Positions 52,223-61,381 of a stretch of DNA of 64,000 bases are shown here, piece by piece. The position numbers were made by a program, and so were the translations under genes. The notes beneath the pieces are model-generated. The model saw only the letters and a program-made list of their open reading frames with translations, did no database searches and was not told the origin of the DNA. Origin of the DNA: JBBEBE01 sp040882505 (GTDB lineage: Bacteria; Bacteroidota; Rhodothermia; Balneolales; Balneolaceae). Position 1 is the first letter of the stretch; the number at the start of each line of letters is the position of its first letter. The stretch is from NCBI GenBank assembly GCA_040882505.1, contig JBBEBE010000008.1:1-64000 (forward strand), given 5' to 3'.

Positions 52223-53500
52223 ATGTCAAAATCATTCCCGGTTATGAGCAATTCATTTGTGATACTTAGAGAAAAAACAGGCTTGTCGGTAAAAGATGTA
52301 GCTGAAAAACTGGGTTATAGCCCGAGAACTGTGTACCGGTGGGAGAATGGGGAATCCAATCCAAGAAAACCGGTACTTGACACACTTTCGCATATTGCGG
52401 AAACGGGGATGGTTCCGTACAGGTCATCCGACGAGAAGCAGTTCGAGTTCATTGATCTCTTTGCCGGAATTGGCGGACTTCGAACCGGGTTTGAACGTGC
52501 AGGCGGAAAATGTGTCTTCACATGCGAGTGGAACAAGTTCTGTCGTCAAACGTATGCTGCGAATTTCGATTTGGATCATTCGATCGCCGGAGACATTACG
52601 GAAGTGGATGTCGAAGATATCCCGTCTCACGATGTACTGTTGGCCGGATTTCCATGCCAGCCATTTTCGTTGGCCGGGGTGTCGAAGAAGAATTCGCTGG
52701 GTCTGGATCATGGATTCAAAGACAAAACACAGGGGACCCTGTTTTTCGATATTGCGCGTATTTTGAAACATCACCGTCCGGCTGCGTTTTTGTTGGAGAA
52801 CGTGAAGAACTTGGTCAGCCACGACAAGGGGAGAACGTTTAAAGTCATTGAAGAGACATTGAAGGAGCTGGGTTACCATATTGATTCGAGAGTCATTGAT
52901 GCAAAGGGGTATGTTCCCCAGCACAGGGAACGGATATTCATCGCTGGTTTTAGAGAAGACATGGATTTCGATTTTTCAGACATGGATGTCCTGTCTCCGA
53001 ATGACGGGCCCAAGTTGAATTCAATACTGCATCCACAAGACGGGACGGAGCAAGAGGAGGTACCCTATACACTAGGGGAGCAAGCCGTCGTGAACGAGAA
53101 ATACACCCTGTCGGACAAACTCTGGACGTATCTCCAGAATTATGCCGAGAAACACAGAAAGAAAGGGAACGGATTCGGTTTTGGTTTGGTCGGCCCGGAG
53201 GACTCTTCAAGGACTCTATCTGCCCGTTATTACAAGGATGGTTCGGAGATTCTCATCAGACAAGACGGTGATCGTCCGCGAAGACTGACGCCAAGGGAGT
53301 GCTCCCGGTTGATGGGCTTTGACCGACCGGGCGAGGCCGGATTCGAAATCCCGGTTTCAGATACTCAAGCGTACAAACAGTTTGGAAATGCCGTTGCCGT
53401 TCCAGTGGTGGAAGCCGTCGCAAAATTCATGAAGCCATTCATCGTCGACGGGAAGAAGCACAAGGGACAAATGTTCATGTTTACAGGAACCAGTGATTGA
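52223..53500 (+). CDS. dcm: DNA (cytosine-5) methyltransferase with N-terminal HTH (Dcm/EcoRII type)
   Basis: 425 residues. An XRE-like helix-turn-helix (about 10-65) precedes the catalytic domain: motif I FIDLFAGIGGLRTGF, motif IV with the catalytic cysteine GFPCQPFS, motif VI LLENVKNL, motif VIII VPQHRERIFIAGF, then the target-recognition region and RLTPRECSRLMGF and FGNAVAVPVV at the end. Methylates cytosine; the neighbouring endonuclease suggests a CCWGG-type site (inference). The HTH suggests autoregulation, as in M.EcoRII. First gene of a tight three-gene operon. Confidence 0.9.
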   Translation: MSKSFPVMSNSFVILREKTGLSVKDVAEKLGYSPRTVYRWENGESNPRKPVLDTLSHIAETGMVPYRSSDEKQFEFIDLFAGIGGLRTGFERAGGKCVFTCEWNKFCRQTYAANFDLDHSIAGDITEVDVEDIPSHDVLLAGFPCQPFSLAGVSKKNSLGLDHGFKDKTQGTLFFDIARILKHHRPAAFLLENVKNLVSHDKGRTFKVIEETLKELGYHIDSRVIDAKGYVPQHRERIFIAGFREDMDFDFSDMDVLSPNDGPKLNSILHPQDGTEQEEVPYTLGEQAVVNEKYTLSDKLWTYLQNYAEKHRKKGNGFGFGLVGPEDSSRTLSARYYKDGSEILIRQDGDRPRRLTPRECSRLMGFDRPGEAGFEIPVSDTQAYKQFGNAVAVPVVEAVAKFMKPFIVDGKKHKGQMFMFTGTSD

Positions 53501-53512
53501 TTCGGGTATAGT

Positions 53513-53971
53513 ATGAGCGACGTGGTATCCAGGGAAAAGCGAAGTGAGATGATGTCCGGTATTCGTGGCAAGGATACCAGCCCGGAGATGATGGTTCGGT
53601 CCATGCTCCACAAGGCCGGTTATCGCTACAGGTTGCATGACAGTACTCTACCCGGAAAACCAGATCTTGTTTTTCTGAAGTACAATGCCGTCATTTTTGT
53701 GCATGGATGTTTTTGGCACAGACATAATTGCAATCGTTTCAAATGGCCTGGTACCCGACCAGAGTTTTGGAAAGAGAAGCTCAATGCCAATGCCAAGCGG
53801 GACGAAAGGCACAGAGAGGAGTTGATCAATGAGGGTTTCCGAATACTGACAATTTGGGAATGTGCGTTGGTCGGAACAAGTAGAACGTCACCCGAATTAC
53901 TGGGTAGTGAAGTCGAAACGTGGTTGAAATCGACCGAAACAGATCTTGAAATATGCGGAGAAAGTAAATGA
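53513..53971 (+). CDS. vsr: Very short patch repair endonuclease
   Basis: 152 residues. The vsr signature is complete: SREKRSEMMSGIRGKDTSPE, active-site aspartate in LPGKPDLVF, VFVHGCFWHRHNC zinc site and a C-terminal helix. Vsr nicks T:G mismatches created by deamination of 5-methylcytosine, protecting against mutation by the adjacent Dcm. Twelve bases after dcm; overlaps the endonuclease gene by four bases. Confidence 0.95.
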   Translation: MSDVVSREKRSEMMSGIRGKDTSPEMMVRSMLHKAGYRYRLHDSTLPGKPDLVFLKYNAVIFVHGCFWHRHNCNRFKWPGTRPEFWKEKLNANAKRDERHREELINEGFRILTIWECALVGTSRTSPELLGSEVETWLKSTETDLEICGESK

Positions 53972-55179
53972 TCAAAGCCGGATATCTGTCGGATCATTTT
54001 GTGGGAGTTGGGGCCAAGCGACTCACCAAAGTCGAAGTGGATGGCAGTGCATCGAACCAGCATGAGTTTCAAGGGATCAATCGCCTGAAGAAGGTATTGG
54101 GAACCCCAATCGATAAAGTGAAATTTGATTCGGTATTCTACAAATTGACCGATGACAAAGAGATCGAGTTCATTGAAGGATTTTCGACTTGGTCGGATGT
54201 CAGACGGGATAATGACAAACGGTCAGCAGAGTATCACTTGTACTACTCCAGCGATGCAGGCTCCTTGGTGCAAAGCATGAGTCCGGATGACCTTTTGATC
54301 GTGGCAAGGAAACAGGATGATGGCTTGTCCGTATTCCTTTGTGAACAAGGGAGTTCAAGAGAACGCCAATTGATGTGGTTGTTCGGGTTGTCCGAGAACC
54401 TGGACAGATTAGAGGTACAGGAGATCAAGGAGAGCAATAACAAACAGCTTCTGTTTGCAGCCCGATCCATCCTTGACGAGTTGGGAATTGAGATTGAAAC
54501 AGCGGATGACAACTGGCTGGAGAGAATTCTGTCCGAATTCGGGAACAAGTTTCCGACCACCCGCCTCTTTTCGGAGTTTGCACGTGAAACCGTGGGTGAA
54601 GTATCAGTACGTGATGACCCGGATGGAACCATCATGTCGTGGATCGAGCATGAAGAGATGCTGTTCAGAACGCTTGAACGACACATTGTATCAGAACGGA
54701 TTGATGCCGGTTTCGAAAATGATGTAGACTCATTCATATCTTTTTCGCTCAGTGTTCAAAACCGGAGGAAATCTCGTGTCGGACATGCTCTGGAACATCA
54801 TTTGGAAGAAGTATTCCGACGTAACGAAATTCCATATACAAGAGGAGGTATGACCGAGAATCGAGCCAAACCTGATTTCCTGTTTCCGGGAGTTTCAGAG
54901 TATCACGATTCGGATTATCTGGAATCCTCGTTGTACATGTTGGGGGTCAAATCCACGTGCAAGGATCGCTGGAGGCAGGTCTTGTCCGAGGCAAATCGAA
55001 TCAAGGACAAGCATTTGTTCACACTGGAGCCGGGGATCAGTGTAAATCAGACCAACGAAATGCAGGCTTCATCGTTGTTATTGGTGCTGCCAAAAGATCT
55101 TCACATAACCTTCGAAGACAATCAACAATCATGGTTGATGTCCTTGGGTGAGTTTGTAGAGCAGGTGCGAAATCCATGA
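53968..55179 (+). CDS. EcoRII-like type II restriction endonuclease
   Basis: 403 residues, the length of EcoRII. The N-terminal part (about 1-170) corresponds to the effector/DNA-binding domain, and the C-terminal part (about 235-403) to the PD-(D/E)xK nuclease: SRVGHALEHHLEEVFRRNEIPYTR, KPDFLFPG with the active-site aspartate, and LGVKSTCKDRWRQVLSEA with the lysine. EcoRII is a type IIE enzyme that needs two CCWGG sites. ATGA overlap with vsr indicates coupled expression of the restriction-modification genes. Confidence 0.85.
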   Translation: MIKAGYLSDHFVGVGAKRLTKVEVDGSASNQHEFQGINRLKKVLGTPIDKVKFDSVFYKLTDDKEIEFIEGFSTWSDVRRDNDKRSAEYHLYYSSDAGSLVQSMSPDDLLIVARKQDDGLSVFLCEQGSSRERQLMWLFGLSENLDRLEVQEIKESNNKQLLFAARSILDELGIEIETADDNWLERILSEFGNKFPTTRLFSEFARETVGEVSVRDDPDGTIMSWIEHEEMLFRTLERHIVSERIDAGFENDVDSFISFSLSVQNRRKSRVGHALEHHLEEVFRRNEIPYTRGGMTENRAKPDFLFPGVSEYHDSDYLESSLYMLGVKSTCKDRWRQVLSEANRIKDKHLFTLEPGISVNQTNEMQASSLLLVLPKDLHITFEDNQQSWLMSLGEFVEQVRNP

Positions 55180-55217
55180 TGTGTGGGAAGTGGAATAATA
55201 ATGTACGTGTTAGAGTT

Positions 55218-55859
55218 TCAGAGTTTAGTTATTTCCAAAAAGTGCCTGCCGAATGCTGAAATTCCGAAGTGATCTAATGCACCATCAAATTTCATATCCA
55301 AGATTGCTTTAAGTTCAAGTAAACCAGAGCTGTACATTGTTGAAGTGGCCATGGGATGATGTTTTCGTGATTCTTCGAAATCTTTTAATCTACATAGGTC
55401 GGTGACCATACAGTTGTCGACGGCATTGGCCATTCGCATAAATGTATCCAAATTAATATTTCCAAACAGATAAGCTGAGAGAATTGAGGCCAGTATTTCC
55501 GATTTTCCAACGTCATTGAATCGTTCCAACAGAACGATGAGAAATTCTCCAATTCTTTTTCTTTCCGCTTGGTTTGATTCTAGTCTTCGCTGCATTTTTT
55601 CTCTTTCCTCTTCACTACTGTCTGGTAAGTTTATCAATAAATTCTCCAGTTTTTTCAGGAAAAATTTTTCACGAATAGAAATGCCTGCTTTGTATAAGGA
55701 CACCAAACTTCTAACGAAGGGGGCAGCTTCCGCCAAACTCTCAATAGATTCTGAATCAAACTCAGGATCGTGAATCCATGACAAGAATTTATCCGATTGA
55801 TCATTCTCGGTAATTGAATGAAGTAATTTTTCGCCGAGAATTTGAATTGAATCTTCCAT
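55218..55859 (-). CDS. Uncharacterised helical protein next to the restriction system
   Basis: 213 residues, mostly alpha-helical, with no signal peptide and no enzyme motif. A central segment EEREKMQRRLESNQAERKRIGEFL is highly charged and coiled-coil-like; FVRSLVSLYKAGISIREKFFLKKLENLL and ILSAYLFGNINLDTFMRMANAVD recall a family of phage- and defence-island proteins of unknown function (recalled, not searched). It points toward the endonuclease, convergent with it. AT-rich. Confidence 0.6.
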   Translation of the reverse strand: MEDSIQILGEKLLHSITENDQSDKFLSWIHDPEFDSESIESLAEAAPFVRSLVSLYKAGISIREKFFLKKLENLLINLPDSSEEEREKMQRRLESNQAERKRIGEFLIVLLERFNDVGKSEILASILSAYLFGNINLDTFMRMANAVDNCMVTDLCRLKDFEESRKHHPMATSTMYSSGLLELKAILDMKFDGALDHFGISAFGRHFLEITKL

Positions 55860-56035
55860 GATATTGGGGCTGTTTACTTATTGGGACTGAATAGGATCGG
55901 GTTAGATATCAGCTCTCATGACAGCCAAAGTATTTGATTCCTTCCGTATCTGCAACCAACTTCAAGTTGGAGATTAGTGTACTGTCATTTGTTCACTCAC
56001 AAGGCCTATATCAGCTTGGATGTCACCCGACATTT

Positions 56036-56066
56036 TTGGATTCTCGCAGAAATTGTCAATTATAAT
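56036..56066 (+). promoter_or_regulatory. Candidate promoter of the sigma/FecR/SusC operon
   Basis: TTGGAT (56036-56041) and TATAAT (56061-56066) with a 19-base spacer, or TTTG with TAnnTTTG-like sequence in the Bacteroidota reading. It lies about 40 bases before the sigma-factor ATG. Confidence 0.4.
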
Positions 56067-56106
56067 TGGGAGTACTGCATAGACCCTCTCTCGAACTTGA
56101 TGTGTT

Positions 56107-56718
56107 ATGAGCTCGGAATCGACTGTATTCCATTGGGAGCACTTTGTGGCGGGGGATACCGCCAGCTTTGAACCCCTGTTCCGGGGCTTCTATCAAGGGC
56201 TCTACGGATACGGGATCAAGCTCTGCCGAGACTCTCAACTGGTCGAGGATGCCATCCAGGACCTCTTCGAAGGGCTCTGGAGAAAACGTGACCATCTTGC
56301 GCACATCACCTCTCCAAACGTCTATCTCTTTGTCTCCCTCCGGCGAAATCTGCTTCGAAGTCTGAAGAAAGCGACCCAATTCGATGATCTGGATCACACA
56401 GATGTCGAGGAGTGGCAGATCTCGTTCAACCCCGAAGACCTGATCGTCAAGAAAGAGATCAATTCACAGCAGAAATCGGAGCTTCACCGCGCACTGAACC
56501 AGCTCACCAATCAACAGAAAGAGGTTCTCTTCCTTCACTACTACAACGGGATGTCCTATGAAGAGATCGAGGAGATCCTCTGCATCAATCGCCAATCGGT
56601 TCGAAACCAGATGCATCGAACCATGCAGGTGCTTCGGACCGTGCTGAATATGGACATCATGCGCCTGGTCATCTCCATTCTTCTCTGCCTCTCCTTCATG
56701 ATCACCTACCTCACCTGA
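56107..56718 (+). CDS. ECF sigma-70 family factor with hydrophobic C-terminal tail
   Basis: 203 residues. Region 2 (FRGFYQGLYGYGIKLCRDSQLVEDAIQDLFEGLWRKRD) and region 4 (LTNQQKEVLFLHYYNGMSYEEIEEILCINRQSVRNQMHR) are complete. After region 4 a hydrophobic stretch LVISILLCLSFMITYLT ends the protein, unusual for a soluble sigma factor. Next come FecR and SusC genes, so it should be the dedicated sigma of a TonB-type signal relay. Start ATG 56107. Confidence 0.85.
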   Translation: MSSESTVFHWEHFVAGDTASFEPLFRGFYQGLYGYGIKLCRDSQLVEDAIQDLFEGLWRKRDHLAHITSPNVYLFVSLRRNLLRSLKKATQFDDLDHTDVEEWQISFNPEDLIVKKEINSQQKSELHRALNQLTNQQKEVLFLHYYNGMSYEEIEEILCINRQSVRNQMHRTMQVLRTVLNMDIMRLVISILLCLSFMITYLT

Positions 56719-56819
56719 CATCCGGGGTGGTACAATCCGAAAAGAAAAAAATCGGACGTTTTTGAGTATGGACACCGATGTCGGGACTCTCCTTCAGTAG
56801 CACAGTGAGATAAACTGTC

Positions 56820-57908
56820 GTGAACGAACCAGGTGAGTCTGTGAAGAACAAGCGATATACAGTTCAGGAGTTGTGTTCGAATCCGTCCTTTCTGCGATTT
56901 GTCAAGGGACTGGCCGAACCGGAGGAAGCCGATCGGTGGTCCCGATGGATGCAGGAGTACGAAGAGAACCGGGAATTGGCCAGAGAGGCGATCTCTGTGG
57001 TCACCGGATTCTCGTTCTCTGATCCGGATCTACCCGATCTGGATCGAACGTGGAAACAGCTGCAAGCGAGAACGGCCCATCGGGACGACTCCGTTTCCCG
57101 GCGTCGACGAAAGGCTCGCAAGATGACCTGGCTCTTTCGGGTCGCAGCGGTGCTACTGTTGGGTGCGTTCGTTTCCTACGGCATCAGTTTGTATAGCGAC
57201 CAAGCGCATGAAACAGAGCTGGCCGAATTTGTCCCCGAACGGACCGAGATTGGCACCGGAGACCAGAAAAAGACGCTCATCTTCTCCAACGGGTCTCGAA
57301 TCGTTCTGAATCGACACTCTACGCTCACCTACCAAGTGGGTCCGACCTACGGGCAGACCATCGAAATTGAACTGGAAGGGGAGGCCTATTTCCATGCGGA
57401 GGAGAAAATTGCAGATGAACAGCCGGCATTTGAGATCACCACACCGGATGGACTCATTCGCGATATCGGTACGGAGTTCATGGTCACCGTGAACGAAACC
57501 GGTTCTCGAGTCGTGCTTCAATCCGGAAGAGTGGAAATTGAGCGTGGAGATACCAATGGCGGGAATCATATTAGTATGGCTGCCGGAGAGAAGCTGGAAT
57601 TCACGAGTAAAGAAATTGTGACCCATGAACGAGTCAATCCGACTTTTTACACGTCTTGGGCAACCGAGTATATGGAGCTGGAGCGGACGAACTTGACAAC
57701 ATTTGCCTCCTACCTGGAGAGTGAGTTTGGTGTTACGGTTCAGCTCAAACAAACCACTCTTCAAGACATAACTCTGACAGGGGCTGTCTATTTCCGGTCC
57801 CTCGAAGAGCTGGTTCGATCGGTATCGGAGGTTACAGGCGTACCGGTCTATCAATCTGCCAACCGGGATACGGTCTATATCGGGGATCCCTACCAGTATG
57901 AACCGTAA
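56820..57908 (+). CDS. FecR family anti-sigma factor
   Basis: 362 residues. Cytosolic N-terminal domain (about 1-95) for sigma binding, one membrane helix (LFRVAAVLLLGAFVSYGISL), and a periplasmic FecR domain with LIFSNGSRIVLNRHSTLTY, GTEFMVTVNETGSRVVLQSGRVEI. The C-terminal part (about 280-362) is DUF4974-like (LTTFASYLESEFGVTVQL...LEELVRSVSEVTGVPV). The start is GTG at 56820; a second GTG at 56841 is possible. It transmits the outer-membrane signal to the sigma factor. Confidence 0.87.
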   Translation: MNEPGESVKNKRYTVQELCSNPSFLRFVKGLAEPEEADRWSRWMQEYEENRELAREAISVVTGFSFSDPDLPDLDRTWKQLQARTAHRDDSVSRRRRKARKMTWLFRVAAVLLLGAFVSYGISLYSDQAHETELAEFVPERTEIGTGDQKKTLIFSNGSRIVLNRHSTLTYQVGPTYGQTIEIELEGEAYFHAEEKIADEQPAFEITTPDGLIRDIGTEFMVTVNETGSRVVLQSGRVEIERGDTNGGNHISMAAGEKLEFTSKEIVTHERVNPTFYTSWATEYMELERTNLTTFASYLESEFGVTVQLKQTTLQDITLTGAVYFRSLEELVRSVSEVTGVPVYQSANRDTVYIGDPYQYEP

Positions 57909-57965
57909 TTCGACCATTAATCGTGGGTGTGGAACCATCCATCAATCCATAAACATGAGACTGCG

Positions 57966-60900
57966 ATGAAACATCTGTTATCGACATTGACGACGATCGT
58001 GTTACTGATACTCCCGCTCTTCCTCGCTTTGCAGACGGAGAGAGGGGAGGCGCAAACCTTGAGTTCCTTGCTCAACTCTTCGGGTCAGTTGGCCGGAGAG
58101 AGAATCGAGTCTGGAACGAAGCTCGAAGAGGGGTTGCAACGGATCGAACAAAAATTTGATGTGGTCTTTCTCTATCGGACCGAGGTATTGGATGGGCATC
58201 TTGCTACCTACTCGTTCGTGCTTCCCAACAGGCTTTCGGAAGCCTTGAACATTTTGTTGGATCGCACCGGACTGGAGGTCAAATATCTAAACCCGAAGAC
58301 CTACGGGATCTACGAGAGTGAGACGGGGATCAAATCCGTTGATGTCGAGGTTGATGTCATCCAGGAGATGGTTCGCGGAACGGTCACCGATGCCGAAAGC
58401 GGAGAGCCCATCCCGGGCGTCAACATCCTGGTGCAGGGAACTGAAAGTGGAGCAACTACTGATGTAGATGGAGAGTATGAACTTTCCGTTCCTTCGCTCA
58501 ATGCGACACTACGATTTACCTATATCGGGTACTCCCCGCAAATTGTATCGCTTGACGGGCGGAACGAAGTGGACATCGAAATGAGCCAGCAGGCCATTGT
58601 CGGGGAGGAGATGGTCGTGACCGCCTTCGGGATTGAGCGCGAGGCGAAGTCACTGGCCTACAGTACACAGAGTGTATCGACGAGCGAGGTCTCCGAAGCC
58701 CGTGAGCTCAATGTCATGAGTTCGCTCCAGGGAAAGGTCTCTGGTCTTTCCGTTACGTCTGCCGGAACGGGAGTGGGAGCCAGTACTCGCGTGGTTCTGC
58801 GCGGAAATCGGTCGATCTCCGGAGATAGCCAGCCTCTCTATGTGGTTGACGGGGTTCCGATCAACGGGAATCCACAGGACATCAACCCGGACGACATCGC
58901 CTCTATAAACGTACTCAAAGGACCCAACGCTGCGGCTCTTTATGGAAGCGCTGCCCAGAACGGGGTGATTGTAATTTCGACCAATCAGGCCCAACCAGGT
59001 GTGGTGAATGTCTCGTTGAACAATACCTTCATGGTCGATACGCCGATCATCACGACGAAGTATCAGAATGAGTATGGCCAGGGAGCCGGTGGTGTCTACA
59101 ATCCCGGATCCGAGTTTAGTTGGGGGCCACGAATGGATGGCCAAATGGTACAGCACTGGTCTCCCGATCCGAATCTCTCCGGAACCCAGTATGCGATGTC
59201 GCCGCAACCGAACAATGTGCGCAATGTTTTTCGTCGAGGATACAATCTGGCCAACAACCTGACGGCCAGCATCGGTGGTGAGAGCACGCAAACCGTCTTT
59301 TCTTATACCCACACGGATGCCCAGGGGATCCTTCCAGGCAATGATCTGAATCGACACAACGTCACGGTTCGTGTAACGAGCCAACTTCGGTCCGATCTCA
59401 CTCTGGACAGTCGTGTGACCTATATGCGACAGCAGATCGACAATGAATTGTCGCAGGGTGGGAGCTTTTCCAATCCAATGCGCCAGATCTATCGTCTCCC
59501 GCGAAGTATTCATACGAGTCAGATGAGGAATTTCGAGTATATCAATCAGGATGGAGAGCGGCGACAGAATTACTGGAATCCGGGATCCAATGGTGGTGCG
59601 AATCCATATTGGACCCTGAACCGGAATCTGAACGAGATTACCCGTGAGCGCATCCTCACAATGGCTTCTCTGACCTACAACATCAATGAGACGATGGACT
59701 TGATGGTTCGAGGAGCCTATGACGGATCCAATACATCCGAGAAAGAGAGGTTCTACAATGACTCCTACGTGATTGCAGATTTCGGTGAGTACGGTCGCAG
59801 CATGGGGAATCAATTGGAGTGGAACGGGGATGTGCTCTTGTCCTACTCAGAGAATATCACCGAAGATTTTGATATCGATGCCAACGTGGGTGGCAATATT
59901 CTGCAGCGACGAAATGCCTCGCTGAGTGCCAACACGGGGACCGCATTGACCGTCCCGAACTTTTTCACGCTCTCGAATACGCAGAACGTGATGGCCTCGG
60001 AGAATGTGGGATCACCGAGAGATACCTACTCGGTCTATGGATCCAGTCAATTTGGCTGGCGGAATACGATCTTCCTGAATGTGACAGGTCGAAACGATTG
60101 GAGCTCGACGCTTCCGGCCGACAACCGCTCGTACTTCTACCCATCCATTGGATTGAGCGCCGTACTCTCGGATCTGATCCCGTCATTTCCGGAGTTCTTC
60201 TCCTTTGCCCGAATTCGAACATCCTGGGCGCAGGTGGGAAGCAGCGCGCCGCCATATATGATCGCCCGAACAGCGAATTTCAGTTCAGGTGGAACGGCCG
60301 GGTTCCTTCGGTTGAGCAATACGCTTCCGAATGAGGATCTCAAGCCGGAGCAGACGAAATCATTCGAGGTGGGTCTCGATATGAGATTCTATCAGGGGCG
60401 CTTGGGACTGGATCTGACCTATTACAAGACCAATACCGAGAATCAGCTCTTTACGGTGACTCTGCCGTCGGCCTCCGGAGCCAGTGAGTTCTTTACCAAC
60501 GGGGGAGATGTGGAGAACGAGGGGATCGAAGTTCTCCTTGCCACCCGCCCGGTAGAGACGACTCGATTTCTGTGGGAACTGGATTTCAACTTTGGAACCA
60601 ATCGGAACATGGTGAACCGGATCTCGGACGAACGACCACGTGTTGTGATCTCGTCACAGTATCTCCGGGATTTCGTGATCGAAGAGGGACAGCCGTACGG
60701 CCAGCTCTATGTTCAGGGTTTCGAACGGGACAGTCAGGGTCGAATCTTGGTGGCAAGCAACGGGGTGCCCCGAATCACGAACGGGAAGACACTTCTGGCT
60801 GGCAGCTTTAATCCGGACTGGATGGGCGGGATCTCCAACCGCTTCTCCTACCGAAACTTCTCGGCGAGCTTCCTGATTGATCACCGCCAGGGCGGGATCG

Positions 60901-61364
60901 TGGTCTCCAATACCAATGCGCTCACCTATGCCGATGGTGTGACCGAGCAGACACTGCAGGGACGGGATGGATCGCTGGTCTTCGGGGAGAACTTCTATGC
61001 ACACGAAACCGCGGTGCTGGACAACGGATCTCCGAACAATATCGCCATCGACGCCGAGTCCTTCTGGCGGGCTGTCGGGGGACGAAACAACCCGTCTGGA
61101 GAACTCTTTATTGATGAAGCGACCAACACCCGATTACGCGAGGTGACCTTGGGCTACCGTCTGCCAGCTTCGGCTGTGGAACGACTTCCATTCTCGGGAG
61201 TCAAAATCTCACTAGTCGGCCGAAATCTCATGTTTCTTTACAAAGCATCGGAAAACCTCGACCCGGATTTGATGGTCGGGACAGGCCCGGATGCCGAAGG
61301 GTTTGAATCCTTTGCACCACCGACCACCCGCTCCTTCGGGATGAATCTGAAAGTAGACTTTTAA
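57966..61364 (+). CDS. SusC/RagA-type TonB-dependent receptor with STN domain
   Basis: 1132 residues from ATG 57966. Signal peptide (about 1-31), an STN (secretin/TonB short N-terminal) domain (about 45-105, LEEGLQRIEQKFDVVFLYRTE, LSEALNILLDRTGLEVKY), a CarboxypepD-regulatory-like domain (VRGTVTDAESGEPIPGVNI), plug and beta-barrel. The STN is the signalling part that contacts FecR, matching the sigma/FecR genes upstream. It imports a polymer or oligomer delivered by SusD. Confidence 0.93.
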   Translation: MKHLLSTLTTIVLLILPLFLALQTERGEAQTLSSLLNSSGQLAGERIESGTKLEEGLQRIEQKFDVVFLYRTEVLDGHLATYSFVLPNRLSEALNILLDRTGLEVKYLNPKTYGIYESETGIKSVDVEVDVIQEMVRGTVTDAESGEPIPGVNILVQGTESGATTDVDGEYELSVPSLNATLRFTYIGYSPQIVSLDGRNEVDIEMSQQAIVGEEMVVTAFGIEREAKSLAYSTQSVSTSEVSEARELNVMSSLQGKVSGLSVTSAGTGVGASTRVVLRGNRSISGDSQPLYVVDGVPINGNPQDINPDDIASINVLKGPNAAALYGSAAQNGVIVISTNQAQPGVVNVSLNNTFMVDTPIITTKYQNEYGQGAGGVYNPGSEFSWGPRMDGQMVQHWSPDPNLSGTQYAMSPQPNNVRNVFRRGYNLANNLTASIGGESTQTVFSYTHTDAQGILPGNDLNRHNVTVRVTSQLRSDLTLDSRVTYMRQQIDNELSQGGSFSNPMRQIYRLPRSIHTSQMRNFEYINQDGERRQNYWNPGSNGGANPYWTLNRNLNEITRERILTMASLTYNINETMDLMVRGAYDGSNTSEKERFYNDSYVIADFGEYGRSMGNQLEWNGDVLLSYSENITEDFDIDANVGGNILQRRNASLSANTGTALTVPNFFTLSNTQNVMASENVGSPRDTYSVYGSSQFGWRNTIFLNVTGRNDWSSTLPADNRSYFYPSIGLSAVLSDLIPSFPEFFSFARIRTSWAQVGSSAPPYMIARTANFSSGGTAGFLRLSNTLPNEDLKPEQTKSFEVGLDMRFYQGRLGLDLTYYKTNTENQLFTVTLPSASGASEFFTNGGDVENEGIEVLLATRPVETTRFLWELDFNFGTNRNMVNRISDERPRVVISSQYLRDFVIEEGQPYGQLYVQGFERDSQGRILVASNGVPRITNGKTLLAGSFNPDWMGGISNRFSYRNFSASFLIDHRQGGIVVSNTNALTYADGVTEQTLQGRDGSLVFGENFYAHETAVLDNGSPNNIAIDAESFWRAVGGRNNPSGELFIDEATNTRLREVTLGYRLPASAVERLPFSGVKISLVGRNLMFLYKASENLDPDLMVGTGPDAEGFESFAPPTTRSFGMNLKVDF

Positions 61365-61381
61365 CAGAAACCAATATTACC

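Noticed and set aside
40284..56100. Attachment-site repeat, integrase or insertion sequence
   Set aside because: No recombinase or transposase reading frame was seen and no copy of the ssrA 3' end was found by eye; a computed repeat search would be needed.
56736..56756. Possible terminator between the sigma factor and fecR
   Set aside because: Only a 5-bp stem; an A-rich loop; sigma and fecR are expected on one transcript.
58650..59813. Minus-strand frame of 387 codons opposite susC
   Set aside because: Shadow of the SusC gene.
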